In this document: positions 34,759-41,738 of the stretch, piece after piece | Layout of the letters: every line of letters starts with the position of its first letter | Numbering within the stretch: the stretch's first letter is position 1 | NCBI GenBank assembly: GCA_028277745.1 | Contig: JANQFR010000007.1 | Span: forward strand, 1-55,625 | Direction: 5' to 3' | DNA length: 55,625 nt | Source of the DNA: Phycisphaeraceae bacterium | Lineage (GTDB): Bacteria > Planctomycetota > Phycisphaerae > Phycisphaerales > Phycisphaeraceae | Position numbers and translations under genes: made by a program | The notes under the pieces: model-generated | Seen by the model: the letters and a program-made list of their open reading frames with translations, nothing else | What the model was told of the DNA's origin: nothing | Databases searched by the model: none

Positions 34759-35586
34759 TCAAGCGCGCGGCGGCAGGTCGCGGCCGTCGTCCGGGTCGCA
34801 GGGGCGGGGGGACGTCAGGGACGCCAGCGTGATCAGTTCGTCAACCGACTTGTTCAGTTGACCCGTCGGGCCCGCGTCGGCCTCGCGCGCCAGGCGGGCG
34901 GCGGCGGCGGCGAGTTCGGCGTAGCCGTGGGTCGCGGCCGAGCGTTTGATCTCGTCCGCCAGGTCGTGAAGCGCGTCGAGGTCGGCCTCCGTCATCGCCT
35001 GGTGCAGCGCGATCAGCCGATGCGGCAGCCGGCCGATGAAGTGGTCCAGGAAGCCGCGGAGCTGGGGATACACCGCGAGGTCGCTCGCGATGCCCACCGG
35101 CGCCGTCTGGTCCGGCGGCTCGGTCGCCGCCAACTCGGCGGCCCGGCGGAGCAGCCCGACGCGGTCGCCCAGCAGGCGGTCGTCGACCACCAGGACCGGG
35201 CCGACGTGCCCGCAGCGGCGGAGCGTCGCCCCGGGGGCGGCGGGGGTCGGGTTCAGCTCGTCACGAAGGGTCGCGAGGTCGAACGGTCCGCCCCGGTCCG
35301 CCGCCGACCGCACCATCGGCCGGGCCGCCTGCACGCTGTCGGCGAACACGATCTCCGCCCCCGCCGCCGACAGGGTTCCCGCGACCGCGAACTTGCCCGT
35401 CGGCGTGTCGTCGATCACCAGCACCCGCACCCCCGACAGGTTGATCGGCGTCGGCCCAACAGGCTCCTCCATCGCTTCAGGCGTCAGCGTCGCCAGGATG
35501 TCCGAGTCGTCGATGTATCGCATGGCGCCGGTTCCGTCGCGGGGCTCGATGTGGCCGGACCGTCTATCTGCATGGGTATCGGACAT
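34759..35586 (-). CDS. Degenerate receiver plus Hpt-like protein
   Basis: A 275-aa protein. Residues about 52-160 resemble a response-regulator receiver (VRVLVIDDTPTGKFAVAGTL, VGPVLVVDD), but the MDxxMPxxDG phosphoacceptor segment is missing. Residues about 180-250 resemble a phosphotransfer (Hpt) helix bundle (LHDLADEIKRSAATHGYAEL). In real Hpt domains this is AHxLKGxAxxxGA with a phosphorylated His; here that position is Asp (LADEIKRS). So it probably cannot relay phosphate and may be a docking or inhibitory partner. ATG 35586 gives the full length; ATG 35523 (MRYIDDSDIL) is an alternative. No kinase gene is beside it. Confidence 0.65.
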   Translation of the reverse strand: MSDTHADRRSGHIEPRDGTGAMRYIDDSDILATLTPEAMEEPVGPTPINLSGVRVLVIDDTPTGKFAVAGTLSAAGAEIVFADSVQAARPMVRSAADRGGPFDLATLRDELNPTPAAPGATLRRCGHVGPVLVVDDRLLGDRVGLLRRAAELAATEPPDQTAPVGIASDLAVYPQLRGFLDHFIGRLPHRLIALHQAMTEADLDALHDLADEIKRSAATHGYAELAAAAARLAREADAGPTGQLNKSVDELITLASLTSPRPCDPDDGRDLPPRA

Positions 35587-35679
35587 TCAAAGGGCCGGCT
35601 GTAGCCGTACCAGGGAGTCACCGGCCATTTTTTTCGGACCCCGCGGAACTCACCACAGAGGACACCGAGAACATTGTCG

Positions 35680-35795
35680 TGGTGCGTTGCACCTGGTTCT
35701 TTCCGTTAGCCCCGGGCTCTGCCCGGGGGTTGTGTTGACAAGCAATCCCCCCGGCAAAGCCGGGGGCTAATAATCATTTCAGGTGCAATGCACCA
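35680..35795. repeat. 116-bp nested palindromic element
   Basis: Outer arms TGGTGCGTTGCACCTG (35680-35695) and CAGGTGCAATGCACCA (35780-35795) are inverted, 15 of 16 matching. Inside lie two hairpins in inverted orientation, TTAGCCCCGGGCTCTGCC and GGCAAAGCCGGGGGCTAA. The whole can form one long cruciform. It fills much of the 255-bp spacer after the Hpt-like gene start and looks like a MITE. Confidence 0.7.
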
Positions 35796-35841
35796 GCAGC
35801 GCGAACCAGAAACACATATGCCAACCATTCAGCCACGTCGT

Positions 35842-36552
35842 TCACCCGAACAGCACGCGCCAGCCGACGATGAACATGCCGATGTTGACCAGCGCGTGGC
35901 TGACGTAGCCCGGCCAGATCGAGCCGAAGCGGAGCATCATCCACGACCACCACGCGCCGCCGACGAAACACCCCAGCGAGCCGATCACGGTGACGGTCCA
36001 GCCGAACTGCGCCTTGAGGGCGAAGACGTGGTGGATGGTGAAGAACGCCGCCGCGAGGATCACCGCCGCCGCGCCGACGTGCCGGGCGCCGCTCAGCAGC
36101 GCCTCGCACTTGCGGAAGACGAACCACCGCCAGACGTACTCTTCCATCAGCGCGTTGAGCAGCAGGATGAAGCCCGCAAACGCGATGTACCGGCTCGGGG
36201 AGTCGAGGCCGTTCTGGGCCGCCTTGTCGCGGAAGACCTCGGCGTCGATCCAGCGGTGAGCGAGCCACTCGTAGCTGGCGACGATCACCGCCGCGATCAG
36301 CAGCCCGGAGACGACGCCGGTAACGAACCCGCCGCGGGTCGGCTTGGACCAGCTGATCCGCTGGCGGTCCGCCAGCACGTGCCACGCCACCGGGAAGACG
36401 GCGAGGAGGACCTTGCTGGCGAAGTAAATCCCCTGGCCGACCGCGCCCGGCCAGACCCACAGGGCCGCGACCGTGCCCACGGTCGGGATGGGGATCAGCA
36501 AGGCGAGCGCGAGGGCGGCGTGTTTTTTTATGGATTTCGATGAACCCGGCAT
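35842..36552 (-). CDS. CPBP (CAAX-like) intramembrane protease family protein
   Basis: A 236-aa polytopic membrane protein with about six TM segments. The family motifs are present: NALMEEYVWRWFVFRKCE (EExxxR), FFTIHHVFAL (histidine) and YVSHALVNIG (HxxxN). These glutamate/histidine residues form the putative metal site. In bacteria such proteins are linked to bacteriocin immunity or membrane protein processing; no peptide gene is nearby, so the role is open. ATG 36552 (MPGSSKSIKK) is favoured over an upstream in-frame start. A TACGCT box lies 8 nt upstream. Confidence 0.85.
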   Translation of the reverse strand: MPGSSKSIKKHAALALALLIPIPTVGTVAALWVWPGAVGQGIYFASKVLLAVFPVAWHVLADRQRISWSKPTRGGFVTGVVSGLLIAAVIVASYEWLAHRWIDAEVFRDKAAQNGLDSPSRYIAFAGFILLLNALMEEYVWRWFVFRKCEALLSGARHVGAAAVILAAAFFTIHHVFALKAQFGWTVTVIGSLGCFVGGAWWSWMMLRFGSIWPGYVSHALVNIGMFIVGWRVLFG

Positions 36553-36826
36553 GACCGATGAGCGTAGCAGAAAAAGGCCGGCGTGGGGCCGGCCGCACTT
36601 CACCGGGTTTCAGGGTTGACCGCACATGCCCCATCCGCAACGTCCCGGCTTTGCCGCTCCGCTCCGCCTGAGGCCGACGCCTCGGACGCCTCGCCGGACC
36701 GGTCCGGGTCTTTTTACGCCCGGGTGACGCCCGGCCGGCGCGCGGCTCCTTTCCGGGGAGAGCCACGCCGCATACGCGCCCCGGGGGCCGTACCCGCCGT
36801 CCGCTTCCACGCGGCCGGCGGGCTTT
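36553..36826. other. Non-coding spacer, nothing recognised
   Basis: About 270 bases between the CPBP gene and the small membrane gene. It is GC-rich, with short inverted stretches such as CGGCCGGC-type runs. I see no promoter, RNA gene or credible reading frame; the frames that stay open are Pro/Arg/Ala-rich and overlap each other. Confidence 0.5.
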
Positions 36827-37246
36827 TCACCTCTGCTCCGCCGCCCCGCGCCAGCCGTGTCTCCATAGGCAAGTGCAGCGCGCGACTCTAAGCCCCGCAT
36901 GCGCATGCGGGGCTCCGGCGCGATCAACGCCGGCCGCTCCATGCCTCAGATGTGTCGGATTGGATGACGAAACGTAATGCCCGATCAGGAGGATGAAAAG
37001 GAGAATGATCGCCGCGGTCCCAACCGCAAACCCGGACGAGCTGACGCGGCGCCACTTCGTTTTCTGATCGCCAAGCCCCCGGAGGCATAGCCATAAACCG
37101 ACCCCATTAATTGAAGCCACCACAAAAAGACGCCACGGCTCCGTATCGGTAGGGATGACAACACCCAAAGTAACAAGCACCGCGGACAGGACGCATAAAA
37201 GGAGTCCTATGACAATCGAGACTGCATGACCACGATGGTTTGGCAT
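36827..37246 (-). CDS. Small hypothetical membrane protein whose 3' end runs through a palindromic repeat
   Basis: A 139-aa frame. Residues 1-95 are plausible protein: MPNHRGHAVSIVIGLLLCVL, with three TM segments (about 8-30, 37-56, 72-92). Codon use here is less GC-biased than its neighbours, hinting at foreign origin. After HYVSSSNPTHLRHG the frame passes through the 24-bp palindrome at 36891-36914 (read as APHAHAG), and composition turns to Arg/Ala/Gly. The natural C-terminus has probably been replaced by the repeat insertion. GAGGG lies about 10 nt before ATG 37246. No family recognised. Confidence 0.5.
   Translation of the reverse strand: MPNHRGHAVSIVIGLLLCVLSAVLVTLGVVIPTDTEPWRLFVVASINGVGLWLCLRGLGDQKTKWRRVSSSGFAVGTAAIILLFILLIGHYVSSSNPTHLRHGAAGVDRAGAPHAHAGLRVARCTCLWRHGWRGAAEQR
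36891..36914. repeat. Perfect 24-bp palindrome (half-site AGCCCCGCATGC), copy 2
   Basis: Identical to 34603-34626. It lies inside the 3' part of the small membrane-protein frame. Confidence 0.8.
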
Positions 37247-37354
37247 ACTTGTTTGGCCCTCGGCGTCATGTCGTCTCGACCACGGGCCTGTCGCCTTCGA
37301 TTCTCCCACTGCTCAAACCGCTTCCACCACGGGTCATACAGCGCGGCCGTGCCG

Positions 37355-38437
37355 TCAGCGCAGTTTCCACCAACGCCGCCGTTTGCGGTGAATCATTTTC
37401 TTGATGCGCAGGTTGATCTCATCCGTCGGGTCCAGCGCCAGCGCCCGATCAACCGCCTTTGCCGCGTCTTTGATCTTTTCGTTCTCCAAGAGGCAAGCCG
37501 CCAGATTGCCCAGCGCCCCGACATGGGTGGGGTCCAGTTGCACCGCCTTCTCTGCAAACGGCAGCGCCTCGCGTCCCCGGCCTTGGCTTCCTAAGCACAG
37601 CACCAGTTCCAGCAACGGTTGCAACGCCTTGGGGTGGAGCACGTATGCGCGGCGATACGCACGTTCGGCGTCCTCCCAACGCTTGAGCATCCGCAACGCC
37701 AGGCCGTGCACATACTGCGCATACGCATCCTCCGCGTGCCATGGGCTGTCGGCGATCCGTCGGGCTTCCGGCTCGAGTTCGTCTTCAAATCGCTGAAGAA
37801 TCGACCCCGCGCCCGATTCGTCGCCCGATGCCGGCATCGCGCCGAGTTCCGCCTCCAGGGCCAGCAATTCCCGGCAAATCCCCTTCAGGCGAAACTTCAC
37901 CGCCGAAGAGCCCGTGTCCTTGCTTGTCCGCCCCAAGTAAAGCTCCCGGCCGCTCTCACGGTCCTGAAACACGTCCAGGCCCGCGTCGTGCCGAAGGTAG
38001 ACAAGCCGCCGCGCCACGTCCTCCAGCGTCAGGTGCTGCAAACGATCCTGCGCCCCCTCCTGCGTCCACCCCTCGGGAACCGCCAGTTCCCCCGGCTCTT
38101 CCCCCGCCAGCCAGGCCGCCGCCGCCTCGGACAAGCCGCACGTCACCGTCCCGCACACCAGCCACGGCGTCGGCCGGCTCGGCTCCAGATCCTGTTCCAC
38201 CACCGACAGGTCTACGCATATCCCGTCTCGCAGATGCTCCAGCCCGCCTCCCGTCAACTGCTCCACAAACACCCGGGCGTCCTCCGGGCTCATGAAACCC
38301 ACCCGCGCCAGCCCCTCATCAACGCAGAGCGTCCGGTTCGGCACGGCCCGCAGGAAACCTTCCCAGCCGCCTTCGAACTTCGTCGCCAAGGCCCGCCGAC
38401 GAGCCACCACCGAAATCCCTTCAATCAAGACCGCCAT
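37355..38437 (-). CDS. TPR-containing protein of unknown function
   Basis: A 360-aa soluble protein. The N-terminal 60 residues (MAVLIEGISVVARRRALATK, FLRAVPNRTLCVDEGLARVGF) form a domain I recall from other hypothetical proteins in planctomycetes and proteobacteria. The C-terminal 130 residues are TPR repeats: AYAQYVHGLALRMLKRWEDA, REALPFAEKAVQLDPTHVGA, KAVDRALALDPTDE. ATG 38437 has GGAGGA 5 nt upstream and is clearly the start. The longer frame opening at 38515 reads a dispersed repeat. Probably a protein-interaction role; no partner can be named. Confidence 0.8.
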   Translation of the reverse strand: MAVLIEGISVVARRRALATKFEGGWEGFLRAVPNRTLCVDEGLARVGFMSPEDARVFVEQLTGGGLEHLRDGICVDLSVVEQDLEPSRPTPWLVCGTVTCGLSEAAAAWLAGEEPGELAVPEGWTQEGAQDRLQHLTLEDVARRLVYLRHDAGLDVFQDRESGRELYLGRTSKDTGSSAVKFRLKGICRELLALEAELGAMPASGDESGAGSILQRFEDELEPEARRIADSPWHAEDAYAQYVHGLALRMLKRWEDAERAYRRAYVLHPKALQPLLELVLCLGSQGRGREALPFAEKAVQLDPTHVGALGNLAACLLENEKIKDAAKAVDRALALDPTDEINLRIKKMIHRKRRRWWKLR

Positions 38438-38481
38438 ACGTGTCCTCCAGCATACCGCCGCCCGCCTTGGCCTTGCTTTTT

Positions 38482-38515
38482 CCCCCTCTGCGTCCTCCGC
38501 GCCTCTGCGGTTCAT
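38482..38515 (-). repeat. Dispersed repeat AACCGCAGAGGCGCGGAGG, copy 3
   Basis: On the minus strand it reads GAACCGCAGAGGCGCGGAGG then ACGCAGAGGGGG. It is the same family as 34571-34598 and 34727-34755. Located in the spacer upstream of the TPR gene, it creates a spurious in-frame ATG. Confidence 0.7.
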
Positions 38516-38659
38516 CCCCCTCCCCCCCCCCTCGATTGCAAGCGATACGAGGCTTGACAGAACACAATCAAAAACCTAACATATAGAGCCGGCGCGCTAC
38601 GCGTCCGGCTCGTTCTTTGACATTCCGGGGTTTGTGTTTTTCCAGCGTGGCCGGGGCGG

Positions 38660-39772
<1,113 letters not shown>

Positions 39773-39776
39773 GGGT

Positions 39777-40040
39777 TTATCCCCCTGAGAGCGCCTGCAT
39801 GATATAGACCTCGGCATCGTTGTCGAGCGGGTCGGTGAGGCGTTGGCGGTCGCGGGCGGCGGCGCCGTCGATGAAGACGGCGATGTGTTTGCGCAGGGCG
39901 CCCTGGTCGTCGAGGATGTATCGCCGGGCCTGTTCATCGAGTCCGTTGCGGAGGGCGTCGGCAAGGGTCGGCCCGTCGACGCGGCGGGGCGCGGCGTCGA
40001 TGTGTCGGTCGAGGTGCGGGGTGAACACGAGTCGGGGCAT
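39777..40040 (-). CDS. MoaD/ThiS-family ubiquitin-like small protein
   Basis: An 87-aa beta-grasp protein, MPRLVFTPHLDRHIDAAPRR to AEVYIMQALSGG. The Gly-Gly C-terminus is the feature by which MoaD, ThiS and ubiquitin-like modifiers are adenylated and thiocarboxylated. A central DGPTLADALRNGLDE and HIAVFIDG match the fold. ATG 40040 is preferred to ATG 40049, because a GATAAT box (minus strand 40053-40048) ends 7 nt before it. It is not beside moa or thi genes but directly precedes the BNR propeller gene. It could donate sulfur or modify a protein; which is unknown. Confidence 0.82.
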   Translation of the reverse strand: MPRLVFTPHLDRHIDAAPRRVDGPTLADALRNGLDEQARRYILDDQGALRKHIAVFIDGAAARDRQRLTDPLDNDAEVYIMQALSGG

Positions 40041-40047
40041 CGCGGGC

Positions 40048-40085
40048 ATTATCGCACAGCGGGGCGGCCCGGCGGAAGCTATAAT
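40048..40085. promoter_or_regulatory. Divergent -10 boxes for the MoaD-like operon and prfB
   Basis: On the minus strand GATAAT (40053-40048) ends 7 nt before the MoaD-like ATG. On the plus strand TATAAT (40080-40085) ends 8 nt before the prfB ATG. No Shine-Dalgarno precedes either gene, so both mRNAs would start at about their first codon. Confidence 0.55.
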
Positions 40086-40093
40086 CCCGCGCC

Positions 40094-41222
40094 ATGCACG
40101 AAAACATCCCCGCTCTCATGAAAGAGCTCGAGGCGCGGATCTTAACCATCCGCGACTCTCTTTAACTACGACCGCAAGATCGAGCGTCTGGGGGAGCTGG
40201 AGGCCGAGATGGGCCGGGCCGACTTCTGGGACAACCAGGAGCAGGCCAACGCGGTGGTTTCGGAACTCAAGAGCATCAAGGCGATCACCGACCCGGTGAA
40301 GAAGATCGCGTCGCAGATCGACGACACGGTGCTGCTGTGGGACATGGCCGAGGAGGCCGACGACCAGGAGAGCCGGGTCGAGGCGGACGCGCAGATCGAC
40401 CCGCTGATGGCGGAGCTGGACCGGATCGAGACGCTGAGCCTGCTCTCGGGCAAGTACGACAGCCGCAACTGCTACGTGTCGATCTACTCCCGCGAGGGGG
40501 GGACCGAGGCGCAGGACTGGACCGAGATGCTGATGCGGATGTACCTGTATTACTTCGAGAAGATGGGCTGGGACGTCAGCGAGGTGAACAAGACGCACGG
40601 CGAGGAGGCGGGGCTGAAGGACGTGACGCTGTACGTGAAGGGGCCGATGGCGTTCGGCTACCTGTCGGCGGAGCGGGGCACGCACCGGCTGGCGCGGGTG
40701 TCGCCGTTCAACGCCCAGGGCAAGCGGCAGACGAGTTTCGCGGCGGTGGATGTGGTGCCCGAGTTCCCCGAGGACAGCGGCGCGGAGATCGACGAGAGCT
40801 GTCTGACGACCGAGGCGTTCGCGCGGTCGTCGGGCCCGGGCGGGCAGAACGTGAACAAGCTCGCGACGGCGGTGCGGCTGGTCTACAAGACGCCGGAGAT
40901 GGCCGAGCCGATCATGGTCGTCTGCTCGGCGGAGCGGAAGCTGGAGCAGAACAAGAAGCAGGCGATGTCGATCCTCCGCGGCCGGCTGGAGCTGCTGGAG
41001 GAGGAGAAGAAGGCCGCCGAGCTGGACGCGGCGACCGGGGGCAAGCTCGACATGGGCTGGGGCACGCAGATCCGCTCGTACGTGTTCTACGACAACCGCG
41101 TCAAGGACCACCGCACCGGCTACGAGGTGGGTAACCCGCAGACGGTGATGAACGGGGACCTGCAGGGGTTCATCGACGCGGAACTGCAACGCCGGGCCAA
41201 GGCGAAGCAGTCGGCGGCGTAG
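40094..41222 (+). CDS. prfB: Peptide chain release factor 2, made by +1 frameshift at an in-frame UAA
   Basis: A 375-aa RF2, read as 40094-40162 then 40164-41222. The short first frame ends CTT TAA C at 40160-40166, exactly where prfB genes have the CTT TGA C shift site. Shifting +1 gives ...RDSL then NYDRKIERLGELEAEMGRAD, which aligns with E. coli GYL/DYDAKKERL. The rest has the RF2-type SPF recognition motif (RVSPFNAQGKRQTSFA) and the catalytic GGQ (SSGPGGQNVNK). Odd points: the stop is UAA, read by RF1 as well as RF2, and I see no internal Shine-Dalgarno-like purine run before it. ATG 40094 follows a TATAAT box. Confidence 0.95.
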
Positions 41223-41303
41223 GGGAGAATGGCAGAAGGTTGATGGCGGATGGACCGGAAGGGGCCATAGGGCGATCCGTGCGTTTAGCGCCGGACACGT
41301 CCG

Positions 41304-41331
41304 AAGCCCGGGGATTGCAATCCCCGGGCTT
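41304..41331. repeat. Perfect 28-bp palindrome (half-site AAGCCCGGGGATTG)
   Basis: The half-site AAGCCCGGGGATTG is followed by its exact reverse complement. A degenerate relative is in the iscS-iscU spacer (15956-15980). It may terminate prfB transcription or be a REP-type element. Confidence 0.75.
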
Positions 41332-41365
41332 CCCCACGCGCCCGATAAGTTCAAGCGGGGCCGGC

Positions 41366-41396
41366 GGGTTTGACGATACGTCCAAACGTCAAACCC
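41366..41396. promoter_or_regulatory. Perfect inverted repeat upstream of the MerR-type gene, candidate operator
   Basis: GGGTTTGACG (41366-41375) and CGTCAAACCC (41387-41396) are exact inverted copies with an 11-bp spacer. TTGACG within the left arm could be a -35, but no -10 follows at 17-19 bp. It ends 16 bp before the start codon, suited to autoregulation. Confidence 0.65.
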
Positions 41397-41412
41397 GATG
41401 CAGGAGCGCCCG

Positions 41413-41721
41413 ATGTCCGCAGCCGTCCCGCCCCCGATCCCCTTCACCGACGCCGCCCGGTACGCCGGGCTGCCGATCCCGCCCAAACGCTACAAGATCG
41501 GCGAACTGGTGCAGTTCACCGGGCTCACCCGGCAGACGCTGCACAACTACACGCGTTGGGGGTTGATCCATTCCGCGGGGTGGACCGCGGGGGGGCACCG
41601 TTTTTATGATGAATCCACGTTCGGCCGGCTCGCCCGGATCATGGCGCTGCGCAAGCGGCACACCGTGGACGAGATCCGCCGCCTCCTCGACGCCCAGGAC
41701 GACCCCGTCCCCGCGGCGTGA
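41413..41721 (+). CDS. Small MerR-family DNA-binding protein
   Basis: A 102-aa protein. The MerR winged helix is clear: YKIGELVQFTGLTRQTLHNY, then TRWGLIHSAGWTAGGHRFYD, ESTFGRLARIMALRKR and HTVDEIRRLLDAQ. It ends right after the HTH domain, lacking the coiled coil and effector domain of typical MerR proteins. AGGAG lies 6 nt before ATG 41413; ATG 41398 is upstream in frame without a site. The palindrome just upstream is a likely target. A large TPR membrane gene follows after 17 bp and could be regulated with it. Confidence 0.88.
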   Translation: MSAAVPPPIPFTDAARYAGLPIPPKRYKIGELVQFTGLTRQTLHNYTRWGLIHSAGWTAGGHRFYDESTFGRLARIMALRKRHTVDEIRRLLDAQDDPVPAA

Positions 41722-41738
41722 CCCGGCGATAACGCGCG

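Noticed and set aside
38438..38515. N-terminal extension of the TPR protein from ATG 38515
   Set aside because: These bases are a copy of a dispersed repeat, and a strong GGAGGA site precedes ATG 38437.
40160..40166. prfB as a pseudogene or sequencing error
   Set aside because: The frame break is at the family's programmed shift site with the CTT slippery codon, and everything downstream is intact.
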